This document shows, piece by piece, positions 34,239 to 46,100 of a stretch of 64,000 nucleotides of DNA. A model generated the notes under the pieces. It did no database searches and had not been told where the DNA came from. It saw only the letters and a program-made list of their open reading frames with translations. Source of the stretch: Zhengitettix transpicula (taxonomy: Eukaryota; Arthropoda; Insecta; Orthoptera; Tetrigidae); assembly GCA_037074705.1 (NCBI GenBank), contig CM073590.1:219820746-219884745 (forward strand), read 5' to 3'. Each line of letters begins with the position of its first letter. Position 1 is the stretch's first letter. Made by a program: the position numbers and the translations under genes.

Positions 34239-37200
34239 ACTCTATTACTTGTCCATATTATATTTATGTATGTTTGTCATCATATTGCACTACCCATGAG
34301 ACTTTTAAGCAGATAATTTTTTCAAATGCCGTACTGGAATAGATATGGAAATCAAATAGTATAAACAAAATGGATCATATTATATACTGAAATGATTAAG
34401 TATTGGAAATGATGATCACATGAGTAAAAATAGTCAAATATTTTTACAAAAACAGTTTTATTGAAATGAGTGAAGATATTCAAAATTTAAAAAATGAATT
34501 ATATTTGTCAGCAGATCCGTAAACTATACAAAAATTTGTAACCTGAAAATAAGGAATTGTTTAATTTTTCTGTTCCTGGAACTCCGCGTTTACATTTCCA
34601 CGCACCGGAACCCTCCGATGCTCCCCTCACGCACGTGCGTGACGCTAAACTTCCGTGACTGGCGGTGCAAAGCAACAAATTTCATAAAGACCCAGGTGGG
34701 CACAGTGACTGCTACACAGGTGGTTTCGTAGTTAATTCACAGAAATTCGTTTTAATAGTCCTGTTGTTTCATTCAGTTTGTGGCCTTGTCAGAGCCTTTG
34801 AAATTTCACGATTCCTCTATTGCTTTCGTTTGAGACCCATTTTCATCGTCTTAACGCTTAAGAACTAGAATCCACTGAACTTTCTTCTCCATTGGCGGAG
34901 TAGAAAACTACAGCTCGAAGAAAATCGACTATTAATTCAAGATCTTACTATTGTTCCTAGCCTCATAGTTTGAAATGATAATTTGAAGAACCGATGCTTC
35001 ACACAATGCTGTTTTCCAATCCTAAATCAGGGTCTCAGAAATATGGATTTCTTTAATCTGCAAGGAATTCTATCATCAGATTGACCTTTCTCCGCATACT
35101 GCCAAATTCTATTCTTACTTTTCTAAAGACATTTCACATTCTGGCGAGAAACAGAAAAAACTCTTGAATTACGTTAAGTCCATTGGCTCGAGGAGTGTTG
35201 ATGATATGTGGTGATGATCCGGTTTTCCGAATTTCAATACTTTGGTTTTTCCTTTTCTTCTTCGCATATAAGTTTTCATGCCTAAACCATTTTTTCACCT
35301 TGTTTTGATCACCAAATCCTCCGTCTCTATTATTTATTTCCACACCATTGTTGATTCAGGACTTTAAACGCATATCACAGAGGACGTGTTAAGCTGACGG
35401 ACCCGGTCATGTAAATGTAACATAAAGTAGCCGTTGCTGGGTTGTAAAGCAAGAGCAAGTGTATGAATGATAGTCGGCTCACCTGAGTGAAGGGTACTTA
35501 ACGCGCCATATGGCTCGTTCTATCGATTTTTCCAAACAATCCACTTTAGGCAACGACAATGTGCTCAGTTTCACAATTCTCATATAATACATTCTAGTAT
35601 TTTATATCAAGATGTCGCACTTTATTTAAGTTCAAATCTTGGGTGGGAGAGAAAATTAATCACATATCGCCTAAAAGCCTGCAACTGCTTACTTTCAACA
35701 AACAGAATTTTAAACAAAGTGAGGCATGGACGCAGAAACTGGAATATGGTGCATGTTGTTTGGGTTTGTGTAGGAAAAGCCAACTAGTAATTACAGAAAG
35801 TGCAGAGGATATCAGAAAAAAATTGGTTGTCAGAATGCGAGGGTTTTGGACATGAAAATGTCAGCGCATTTGGCGTTGAAACCGACAGAAAAGAGAAGAA
35901 AAAAATATGCGCTCTTTCAAGTCTCATGCTGGCCGCAAAACGTGGAAAGATGAACAGGACAAGTTACACAAGCCAACATATTTAGGCAGACGAGATCATT
36001 AATTTAAAATTAAAATTAGACTTCAGAAAACGAGACTTGGGGAAAATTCTCATTCCCAAATAAGAACATTGAGGACTGGAATGAGTTGCCTGCGCTCTAG
36101 CGGTTACGTCGCCGCGCATAAAAATAAAAATTTCCGTCCCTTAAGAATATATATTTTAAATAAAGGTACATATATTAATAAACAAATCATTTTTTAAAAT
36201 TTTAATAAAAGCATATATAGAAAGAAACATAACATTGCTAATCAAGCAGTACAAAACAGTAGATATTAATTAAGTAATATCTAGCCACCAAATAATTTTT
36301 TACATTTTTAAATTCTAATAAATATGTGTATTATTGCACAAACAATAAAATGCCTTTCATTTGAAAAATAAAAAAAAAGGTAATATCAACAACGCTAAAA
36401 CCAAAAAAAAAAACTTTTATTCCTTCCTTTCAATTCAGCAAACGTTTTTTTTATTACAACTTAAAATTTACTTTATCAGCAATTTCATGCTCAATTTACA
36501 AACCATTAAGACGATTTTGTGGTAGGTGTCAATCGTAAAAAGTTCATATTTAATAGTAACTTCGATAAACTCCTTTCACCACTTGCTGCAATTACCAAAA
36601 TTCTTAAAGTAATAGTAGGTTTTGGGCAAAATTCAACATTGTTATTAAGCTCAGTACTTTTCGTTTTACCCAAAAGCGCAGATACTGCTGAAATTTCCTC
36701 TAACCCAATTGCGTCAACAGAATCACCATCAATTTAAATACATTCTAAAATCTTCCAGTGTTTTAGTGGCACTTCTTGGGACATTGTATTCAAATCGTAT
36801 ATATTATATATGACTATGATTACAAAGGTGTTCAAATATGCATTTAGGGCTTGATCGGCTGTAAAATTAAAAAAAAATCTATTTTATATTATTCTCTCAC
36901 AGCGAAAATGGGGCTCCTAAATTTTAGCTTGCCGGGTTCCCGCCCCTAGAGCTGGGAGTGCTCTTAGTGGAGAGTCCTCTTTATATGAGCACTTTTAACA
37001 AATTTCTTAAAGTGTTGTCATAAAACTGCGCTACGTAAACTGTGTATTTGTGCTTTTTTAAAAAATATTTACACAGGAAGTGAAATGATAGTATTTCATG
37101 ATTACATGTTTAACGTTGTTTAAATTTGTATTGTATTAGTAATGGATGTTCTTATATTTTTATTGTTATTGTTCATGTACTTTTTTATTGTAATGTTATG

Positions 37201-37440
37201 TAAAAATACCACATGGCTGATGTTCATTTGTAGTCCAGTTAATACAAATGAAAACTTTATTCTGAGCTAAACGTGCTCTAAATCAAACGTCCACATTTTT
37301 CTCAGAAAATTTTAATTTGTCTTCCTCACTTTGGATTACGACACTGCAGAATAAATTGATCGATAAATCCTTCTACTGGACACGAATGGATATAGCGAAT
37401 GAAAACTGTCTGGAATTGTGACGCTTTATAGCTTTACTAC
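34239..37440. other. No recognisable gene
   Basis: Includes a GC-rich patch at 34580-34690 with an ACGCACGTGCGT palindrome. Short frames at 34665-34868, 35134-35343, 35643-35985 and 36519-36737 are unrecognised and lack splice support. Confidence 0.4.
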
Positions 37441-37445
37441 TTTGG

Positions 37446-37905
37446 ACAAATTTGCTCCACGTCTGTAGATTTGAATGGAGAACATACACACACTGTTTTC
37501 CCCTTCCACCCCCACTCTCAGGGGTAAGTTGAATGTTGTTATTAAACTCAGCGACTTCTATAACCCCAGATTCGACTCTAATCTCGGTTGTTTTATATTT
37601 TTATGTAACGTCCCCTCTCCTAAGGGTGCTCCCCTCCTATGTCAAAAGGGGATTAAATTATACATAAAGGATCACTATCAATCTCATTGAGCCCGAAAAA
37701 TATTTATTAGATGAAAATATCGGCAGTTTAACCTGTATGAAAATTTCCACCCCTGATACTGGGGGTGATAGTTGTGTCTTACTCCCACAGTGTTTGTTTC
37801 CTTTTAGAAAGGAACACTTGTACGAAATTTGGTCAAATTTTCTCCCCGGGTATAGATTTGTATGCCGAACATACACAAATAAATATACACACAAACAATA
37901 TATTT
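37446..37905 (+). repeat. Rep-C repeat with internal tandem structure
   Basis: Shares ATTAAACTCAGCGACTTC, CAATCTCATTGAGCCCGAAA and GAAAATTTCCACCCC with the copy at 13.1-13.4 kb. A second level of repetition is visible: ACAAATTTGCTCC...TAGATTTGAATGGAGAACAT at 37446 recurs, diverged, as TCAAATTTTCTCC...TAGATTTGTATGCCGAACAT at about 37833, a spacing near 388 bp. Overlapping frames on both strands are consequences of this repeat. Confidence 0.75.
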
Positions 37906-39600
37906 TATGTATTAGACTAGAAGATATATTTTCGCGAAGTTGGTTTACCGATACTTGGAACCAGTTGGTAGTATATTTTACTAGTCTTTTTCAGGTTTCT
38001 TGTGCCACTAACGTCAGATTATCTATTCTTATTCAAACATGATCATGATATTTTACATGTTTCGTTTTTTATGCCTTTTCTCTCGTGAACACTACCCGCA
38101 TATCTTCAAACCCACAGATCCAATCAACCACATATGTGCTGTCTTTTGTCACTTACATTATTCTACAAAGGCTAACCATTGGTCTATACGTTTATTGTCT
38201 TTTACAAGTGAAATTATTTGTATCTAACTTATCACGATTGTAGTCTATAATTCTTGTGCCTTCCCATATTTAATGCACCCACCGCATTAATCTTCTTAAT
38301 ACTAATTTTGTCTTCAAGGACAGGTCAACTACTAAATACTCTCATACTGTCATATTGTCATGCGTTTTCTATTTTTTCCCGTAAATTATTTTGCCATAGT
38401 GAATAATTCCAAATTTACGTTGTTTGCTCCAATTTTTTTTGTATTTGCCGGTACCTCACAGGCATTGGTTTAATTAAATAAATACAATTGATATAATGAT
38501 TTAATGTAATGTGTGACATTACCATATAATACAATAATTTTTCCATTTATCGGTTCCAGTCAGGTCGTCCTCATAATCCCATTACCTCTAACACCTCTTA
38601 CCTGATTTTTTTCCCCCCTTCACGCCTCGACCTTTCCCTTGCAACTCACGAAGCTTGGCCACGAACAATTACACGAGGTGTCAGCCCCATATAGCGAGTG
38701 GAAATCAACAATGTTTTGCTTTAAGTGGATTTTTCTTCGGGCTTGAGCGGTTCCATTTCCGGCGTCGCGGTCCACCGAGCAATCTTACCATCTGCACCTG
38801 CATCTGCAATTCCGAGTGGGTGGCACAGATTTTTTTGGCCCTTGTTGCGAAATATCCGTTCCGAGAAGGCTTGCGTAATTAAGCGGCCCTACAGTAACGC
38901 TATTCAAGTGCGTTATCCGTTATAAATGTACTTTGTAGTCTTGTTTTTTAGATGACACATTCCTGTGTCGACCGCTTACAACAATATTATTTTCATTCTG
39001 ATTCTCTCTGTCCTTTGTTCGATAGCCCCATAGCGTTCATATTCCGTCGATCGATCGATAATTCCTACATCAGTACTGATTGAGAAATGCCATTATTCAT
39101 TGCTACAACATATAACTAATGAACTCAAATAATTATAACACTTCGAATTGTTATCACAAAAATAATAATTACATTTTTCAACTTAATCATTCATTTATAC
39201 ACAGAATTTATCCCACAATTATATTAAAAGCTACGAATAGGCGACAAGAAATAATGATTCCATGATTTTCTGAATTTTCCACGTGAATTTGAATAGTTCA
39301 ATATAATGTGGAAGTTTGACTATTACAAATTAAACATTCGCTGTACACATGAAAGCTATCGCCAGATTATATATATATACTATAATAATTATTAGTTTAC
39401 TACACTTATGTATATTGTAATAACAAGCTCAGAAGGACAGAAATTCTGTTCTTATTTTTGTCAGATTTGTTTACGAACTCAGACTGGGGATCCTTGAGTG
39501 GTTGGTACATATAAAAAATAATGATGTAATGATGGATAAGTGATTTTAGAGGAGGGAAGAACTAATAATTGGGGCATTTTTTTGCGTCTCTTAGGGCTAA
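37906..39600. other. No supported gene; GC-richer patch at 38560-38900
   Basis: The patch holds overlapping short plus-strand frames, none recognised. It could be an exon or promoter, but no convincing splice sites or motifs were found. Confidence 0.35.
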
Positions 39601-40225
39601 TTGTTTGTGACCGACGGAACCTTTAAAGGCATCATAACAGATGGACGACGCAATTATATTAAAAGAAAACGTTTAATTTAATTGATTGAGTGGCTCTCGG
39701 AGCGGGAGGACGTCAACAGATGGTGTTTGTTTGGCGAAAGTGGAAATGCAAAAACTGTGAAAACAAGGGAAGATTCTGGAGCCCGGATATAAATAAGAGG
39801 GCAGTTGGACAGTCGGGGAAGCTTCTTTATCGTGTGGACGAGAGACGGACGTGTTAGTGGGAGAGAGCGGTGTTGCAGGTCCGCAGAGCCAAGAAAGTGG
39901 CCGAAACAATGTTATGAACAGTTGGGTGTTTGCATTCAGGAGAGATCATCGGATGCTAGGCCAAGCTAGGTGGCCGAAAGTAATTAGTTGGGCATCAGTC
40001 GTCAACAGTCGGTGGGAGTTTCATCGTGGAGGTCTGTTTGCCAGCAGAGGTGTTTGAATTCGTCGTGAGGGTGACATTGTCACGAGGAGGTGGCTGTGAA
40101 AGCAGAGTGTGAGCGCAGCCTGGTGCCTTTTAAGCCTGTATGAAGTGAGTGTGTGGACCAGAGAGCGTGTAAGTTTATTTTTCTGAATTTATAATTGTAA
40201 ATTGCAAATAAAGGGTAAAAGGTGT
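39600..40225 (+). mobile_element. Candidate LTR or promoter-bearing repeat
   Basis: A GC-richer block has a TATA box (GGATATAAATAAGAG, about 39785) followed by CAGTTGGACAGTCGG, and ends with AATAAAGGG at about 40208. TATA near one end and a poly(A) signal about 420 bp downstream is LTR-like. I cannot find the paired LTR, a primer-binding site or a target duplication, so a host promoter with first exon remains possible. Confidence 0.3.
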
Positions 40226-40325
40226 CAGACTTCGTTACTTTCGTTTCAAAGATTTCGTTTCATTTGTTTCACTCGTTTCAATCATTTCAATTATTTCGTT
40301 TCAATCATTTCGTTTTTCATTTATT
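40226..40325 (+). repeat. Degenerate TTTCR tandem tract
   Basis: TTTCG and TTTCA words recur every 9-14 bp (for example TTTCAATCATTTCAATTATT), giving a pyrimidine-rich low-complexity tract next to the poly(A) signal of the candidate LTR. Confidence 0.7.
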
Positions 40326-40541
40326 TTAACTGTATTTGTTTAATTGTAACATTTTGTTCCGTTTCCTTATCAACCCAGTAAAGACCCTGAGGGTATCGAG
40401 TCCAATTATTTAAAATGTATTCTAGGTAAATAAAATTGTTTTGATTTATAAAATTTCATCAGATTTGTGTAATTGAAAATTGTGTTGTAATAAAGGATAC
40501 TTGTTTGTTTAAATTGGTTCCGTTATTTTATTTTTATATAA

Positions 40542-40543
<2 letters not shown>

Positions 40544-40572
<29 letters not shown>
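40544..40572. repeat. (AT)n microsatellite
   Basis: AT dinucleotide tract. Confidence 0.95.
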
Positions 40573-40576
<4 letters not shown>

Positions 40577-41806
40577 AGTTAAAATTTACTAAAATAATAA
40601 CTACTATCAAACATTTCGATTTTTTAAGAATAAATACAGACAAATCCTTAAATATTGTACCTATTTTTCTTATACAAGTGCTTGCAATTTCAATCAGTAG
40701 ATATCGGATTGTAATACAGAATAGGATCCGATTTGGATTTGATCCACGTCCAACTTGAAAAACTTGTCTCATTTATTCTTCTTATTACAGTGCTGAACAC
40801 TAACGAACTAAATATTTTTGGATTGAACATGATTTCTGGTTAGGCTCAATGATGGAAATTAAAAATCTAGATTGTCTTAGGAATCCCAATGAAATGTTCT
40901 GGAATATTCGCTACTCGTTTTTAAATCAAATTTACGTGGTAATTCAGTTACTAGTAAGAGAAAAGAAATATTAAATAAATTCGCCTCACGTTTAGGAAAA
41001 AACTACCTTATTTATATGTGGGCAAGTCGTTGTAAGATTTTGGTTTTCTTCGTATATTTTGTTTTTAATTTTGATATATTTATATCTTGGGCTTATCAAT
41101 TCTTTGTTTAATAAATATTTAAATTTTGAGTTTTTTTTATTGACTATACTCGCATTATAATTTTTTCCCTATATTCAGTAAGTTTATTTCGTTTGATAAA
41201 GAAAGATTGCAATTTTCCTTAACGTCTTCAACTAATCAGTGTTAAGTTCGAAACTGACAAATTGGCAATAATTTGACGCCTTTACTGGAGATGAGCAAAT
41301 ATGATCAGTTATTGAGACTTGTGTGGAACAATTAGCTCAGCTAAGAAATTGGAACACAGACAAATGCTGTGGCAATATTCTCATCGCGTCAACAGATTTA
41401 TCATGTCAGCTGGCAATCAGAAGATAGTAACTGCAGATACAAATTGTTACTCAATATCAAACAAGGAATTGTACCAATAACACATGTCACAGCAACGTTC
41501 ATTAGTGACAGAATGATAAGATGAACAATAGTATTTCGTAGATTGTTTTCGCACTCCATTTACGCAGATGTGTTTTTCTTTCGTTGCTTCACGTCCGTGA
41601 TACTTGACCTGGTAGAAGTTTATTCTCCTACGAGAAAAAATGTGTTATGTTCAAGGCGTTCATATCTCGAATTTAAATAAAAGATTAAGATGTCTTACAA
41701 CTTCTGTTTGCTTAAATTTTGCACCTAATTATTTCAATTTTACTTCATAAAATAGGAGAGCCATAAATTAGTTCAATTTAATTTTTAGTTTCAAGGTCTT
41801 CTTATG
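40573..41806. other. No recognisable gene
   Basis: A+T-rich DNA; short minus-strand frames are unrecognised. Confidence 0.4.
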
Positions 41807-41868
41807 ATTGTTATTACCTGAAGAGATCCGAATCGTACGGACGAAACGTCGTAAAATATACAATAACA
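41807..41868 (+). ncRNA. Hammerhead ribozyme motif, best candidate
   Basis: All conserved parts of a type-I hammerhead are visible. Stem I is TTAC (41814-41817) with GTAA (41851-41854), extendable by TGTTA/TAACA after an internal loop. The core CTGAAGA is at 41818-41824. Stem II is G(A)TCCG/CGGAC with one bulged A (41825-41842). Then come GAAAC (41843-41847) and GTC, placing C17 at 41850. Stem III is only AC/GT with no loop, as in the minimal hammerheads described in Penelope-like elements, which may act as dimers. Position 7 is variable in known hammerheads, so CTGAAGA is acceptable. Activity is not shown. Confidence 0.6.
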
Positions 41869-41944
41869 TTTTTATGATGAAATTATAATTTTTTTCTGGC
41901 CAGTAATTATTATATAATAGTCCTCGTTTTATTAGATTTTTAAT

Positions 41945-42125
41945 TAGATGAAGAAGTAGCCAATTAACAGACAAAACGAAGTGATAAAATAAATTCACTC
42001 AACGTTTCTGTAATCCTTGTTCCTTTCGTTAGGTGATTCAAAAACGTCAGAACCGACTAACGACGCTAATCAGGCGACGAACTCAAAAGATTTATATTTA
42101 TATCGTCTCATTTAATTAAATTAGA
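41945..42125 (-). mobile_element. Rep-B foldback, diverged copy
   Basis: GAAGTAGCCAATTAACAGAC, AAGTGATAAAATAAATTCAC, then AACGTTTCTGTAATCCTTGT. The core has decayed to CTAACGA with GAAACGTT on the minus strand. It lies less than 100 bp from the hammerhead candidate at 41.8 kb. Confidence 0.7.
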
Positions 42126-44515
42126 CTGTTTCATATTATATGCTTAAGTTTTAATAAAACTGCGTACAAATCTCCCAATTACTAATTATTTTAATTATAA
42201 TCTTGCGGCTATTACGTCATAATCATTCTCTATGACTTAAAAAATATTGTACAACTTATTTTACATAATTGACATTATTTCAATACATATACAGTTGTTA
42301 ATATGAATAATTATATTCCAAATTATATCGATAAGGAATCAGTAATTTATTGTTGTTCTTAACCAGATGGCAACACGTCTTAAAGTATTGTATTAAAATA
42401 AAATTAATTGGATTTTTTAATGATTGATGGCAATATAATTACCAGTCATATATAAATATATGAAATATAAAGTGTTTTTTAAAATTCAAGAAAATCAGAT
42501 TTTTTAACGTTGTTCTTAAGATGTTTCGTGACGCATTTCCGTAATTAATTTTTCAAATTAATAATTGAATAATGTGTCAAATATATTATAATTTTGTCTG
42601 CATTTTTATTTTATACAAGATTACGTAATTTTTGAAAGCTTCCAAGAAAATTAATTAGTATTTTGAAGGTCGTACGTAGTTTTATTAAATCCTATTCATA
42701 CGATTTTGTGTGGAAAACGGGTAGAGATCGCCCTATAACGTTAATTGAAGGGGACATTTGAGTTCCACGTCAATATAAATTATGCAAATGTCAAAGAAAA
42801 TTGAGGAGAATAATAAAAAGCGTACATTTAACCGTTAATGTTATCAGTAGTATTTTTATGAAGGCCAAACGTGAAGTTACGTGAAGCAGGTTTCGGTTTC
42901 CCTGTAACACCGTTGAACAGGTTTTATACGAAATACGATCCGTATTTCCGGTCACTCTAATACTACACCACTTCTGAATTCTCAACTGTGATCTTTACGA
43001 CCATAGAAGCCCCCCCCCCCCCATCGATTATAAAAATTGAATTCCTCAGCATGATATTATTTTTTAACTTGAGCTCCTCGGTTGAGGAATTCATTCAAGC
43101 CATTTTTTTTAGTATACAATACTTAAATTTATATTGATTTCGTCATTTACTACTGTTAACTTTCAGTAAAAGTTGAATGTACTCTTTAACAAAGATTTAC
43201 CTACACTGATGTTATTCCCAATTGATGGATCACAGAGTTTCTGGTCAAATAAAAGTTTTCTTGGTTATGCCTATTTCATTTTTAAATTTTCGACATTCGA
43301 TTGTCACTATCCTTTTATCACATACGTCATCCATCTTGTAATTATTTGTTTTCCAAGTCATAGAATAGAGAAACTCGGCATAGAAGTGGTTTATAATTAA
43401 TAGTAATAAACAGTATCACTAACAATTAATAACTAAACTTTATTTCATATAATTATTTTAAATTTATATTTGATTTAATGTTTCTTATTTTCGTAGTCAC
43501 ATCACTAGCGTTAAGTTCAAGAATACTTTAGTAAATAGTAAAATAATATTTCCCTCACACTGATTCAAGCCTCACAGTTTGTTTATGGCCCAGTTTCATT
43601 TCTCCGTTATTTCCGTGCCATCCGCCGGGACCGTGCCGATATTATCAGACTCTTTCATTTGGAAACTAGCACAATCGCGATAGACGATAGCATTGTATTC
43701 AACGAATTCCATTCACTCTCCAAACTTCTGATTAAAATGATGGTATCAGAAACGATCTTAAGATTCGTGTGCTTCCAAATACGGACAGTGACAAAATTTA
43801 GGGCAAATCATTTCATTCTGTCAGATAACGCGTCATCACATGACCAAATCTGTGAGACTTTTGATACTATAAAATGCTAAATAAAAATATCTCAAGTTAT
43901 TTTTCGACTGTAAAAATCTTTCATGGTTAAACGCAGTCTATTAAAATTCTGTTAATATTATATTTGCCCAATTTTAATTTATTATACTGAATTTCTTTCA
44001 TTAATATTATTTTTGGGGTATATAAAGCAGATATGAAACCCATAAGCTTGAGAAATATTAATATAATTATATAGGCAGAAAGTCAGAAGCTATATTTACG
44101 ATCAATTTTGCGTATTATTTCTCCAAAACTTTCTTGCAATGAAATATTAGGATTTTATATTAAAATTTCACAGTTAGAATTCAAAACAACATTTAACAAG
44201 AATATTTTGTTTTCTCGCTCCAAATATTGCCATTTGAAAATGTTTGTAACCCTGCTCCATTTCACGAGAATATATCGTCATCTGACGCTATTCGAAAAAA
44301 AAATCTGACAAAGTCTGCTTACTTTTTAATGCAAAATCTTAATCTGCAATATAAGATAGAGGTTGCCGATTAAGATTTTCAACATGGCTCCCACCCATAA
44401 CCCCCTTATCCACCACCAACACAACCACGTCGAAGAAGAGGTATGACGAAACAACTTTATTTACCTCTAAAAAATTATTCTGGAAATGTTTTTTCATACG
44501 AATTATATTTCTAGA
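42126..44515. other. No recognisable gene
   Basis: A+T-rich sequence with a C14 homopolymer at 43009-43022. Frames at 42791-42985, 43173-43400, 43659-43880 and 44108-44308 are unrecognised. Confidence 0.4.
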
Positions 44516-44556
44516 GACTTTAGAGAGGCTCCGTAGCGAAACATGTCTGAACTTAA
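44516..44556 (+). ncRNA. Weak hammerhead-like relic
   Basis: AGAGAGGCTCCGTAGCGAAACATGTC has a GCT/AGC hairpin, GAAAC and a GTC cleavage-like triplet. The core C-T-G-A has changed to TTAGAGA. I list it because the same layout recurs elsewhere in the window. Confidence 0.25.
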
Positions 44557-44687
44557 ATTAGGTATATTTAATTAGCCGCAAGATATTACGTGAAAAAAGA
44601 CAGATCTCTGCCTAACATCGCAAAGTTACCATAACAACGGCAGACTATTTGTCCTAAAAATGTTTTATCTGTGATTTTTTTAGAGTA

Positions 44688-44847
44688 ACAACTCCCCTTT
44701 TAATAACATAGGAAGGGATTTGAAAGGAGAGATGCGGAAAGGCAGAGGAAAGTACCCAACGATTACCTAGGGCCTCCGGGCCATGGTTTAAGGATCCTAC
44801 CGGCATTCGCCTAAAAGTGATGTAGGCCAAACCCTAAAAAACCTACA
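44688..44847 (-). mobile_element. Rep-A retroposon, first half of a copy split by a younger insertion
   Basis: Begins AGAGTAACAACTCCCCTTTT and runs through GGAAGGGATTTGAAAGGAGA, ATGCGGAAAGGCAGAGG and GGATCCTACCGGCATTCGCC to AAAAACCTACAT. It is interrupted there and resumes at 45357. Confidence 0.85.
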
Positions 44848-45356
44848 TTTTTTTTAGGGTAACAGGCTACATGAAGGTGGCAACTCCCCTTTAATAGCAT
44901 AGGATGCGGAAGGGTAGAGGAAGGTAGCCAAGGGTTAACTAGGGCCCCCGGGCTATGGTTTAGGGATCCTACCCGGCAATTCGCCTAAAAGTGATGCAGG
45001 AAAACCATAGAAAAACCTGCATCAGGTGGGTCGGACATTTGGTACTTGTCCCACGCCCTTCCGATGGTGGGAGTGGGGTTTGCTGTGGGTTCGAAATTTC
45101 CCCTCTCCGTGCCTTGACCAGTTTAGGAGGCAGCTGGCCGACTATTCCCAATATGATTAGCGGACAACTCTTACCGTATGCCCAAGGTCTGCGACCCCGG
45201 AACATACACCTCTCAAAACAGGCCGAGGTGCCTCGGCATGTGGGAACCTTAGTTCAAAAAACCAGAGAGACGTGAAGGCATCCCCAAAGGTAGCCTCCGC
45301 CAGAGCTCTCTGGGAAGGTTCACCTGCGAGAGAATTCTCTCGCAGGCTTCCTTCAT
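44848..45356 (-). mobile_element. Rep-A retroposon inserted inside another Rep-A copy
   Basis: From the T-run at 44848-44855 and AGGGTAACAGGCTACATGAA to the terminal hairpin. CCTGCGAGAGAA plus TTCTCTCGCAGG at 45323-45346 is a perfect 24-bp palindrome. It is flanked by AAAACCTACAT (44837-44847) and AAAACCTGCAT (45357-45367), a target-site duplication with one later change. A stretch after ACATGAAGG is deleted relative to other copies. Confidence 0.9.
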
Positions 45357-45665
45357 AAAACCTGCATAAAGTACGTCGGGCATTTGTTGCTTGTCACACA
45401 CTCTTCGGATGGCGGGAGAGTGGTTTTCTGTGGGGACGCAGAATTGTCTTCTCCGTGCCTCGACCAGTTAAGGAGGCAGTTAGCCGACTATTCCAATAGG
45501 AATAGCGGACAACTCTTACCAAGGTCTGCGACCTCGTAACATGCACGTCTCAGAACCTGTAGGAACCTTAGTTCCAAAACGCAGAAAGGAAAATAGATTC
45601 CCAAAGGTAGCCCTCCCCGTCTCTCCAGAAAGGTTCTGCCTGCTCTCACAGGCTTCCTTTATTAT
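45357..45665 (-). mobile_element. Rep-A retroposon, second half of the split copy
   Basis: Resumes at AAAACCTGCATAAAGTACGT exactly where the 44688-44847 piece stopped. It continues through CGGATGGCGGGAGAG, CCTCGACCAGTTAAGGAGG and ACAACTCTTACC to a decayed hairpin end (CTGCTCTCACAGGCTTCC). Segments such as the ...GCCTCGGCATG block are deleted. Confidence 0.85.
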
Positions 45666-45884
45666 CTGGGATTGTGCTAATTCAGTAATAAAAATGTTGT
45701 TGCTCACGGTTTAGTAAATATCAATTAGCTATAGCTCCGTTCAATTTTTCCTTATAACGAATAGGGGAAGACTCCTGCCAAACATGGAAGTTTCCCTGAA
45801 TTTGCTCTAAAAATTTAATTGAAATAAGTAAGATTCAAAACGATGGTGACACCACAGCGTCTATAAATATGTAAAGCTTGTAAA

Positions 45885-46100
45885 CTAAATCACAAGACTG
45901 AAAAAGCTTTTGAGTTTTGTCAACTGAATTGTGCAGTTGTGTCGCTCTAGGCTCTTGTGTTTTAGTTTTCTTAGCACATGCAGAAAGAAACAAGGTTCCC
46001 AGAAACGTCGGATGGTATTTATATAATCACTTGTTTGGCTGTATTTGGCTTTTTTTCTTATTATTAATTTTCGAAAGAAACGTAAATTTTTCATACTGAA
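45885..46100 (+). mobile_element. Rep-B foldback, half copy
   Basis: Order of words: TTTGTCAACTGAATTGTGCA, GTCGCTCTAGGCTCTTG, CAAGGTTCCCAGAAACGTCG, GGTATTTATATAATCACTTG, GGCTGTATTTGGCTTTTTTT, then TTATTATTAATTTTCG and AACGTAAATTTTTCATA at the outer edge. The core is degraded to GCAGAAAGA. Confidence 0.8.

Noticed and set aside
34001..34342. 113-codon plus-strand open frame
   Set aside because: It overlaps a Rep-D fragment (34140-34238) and has no recognisable motif or splice context.
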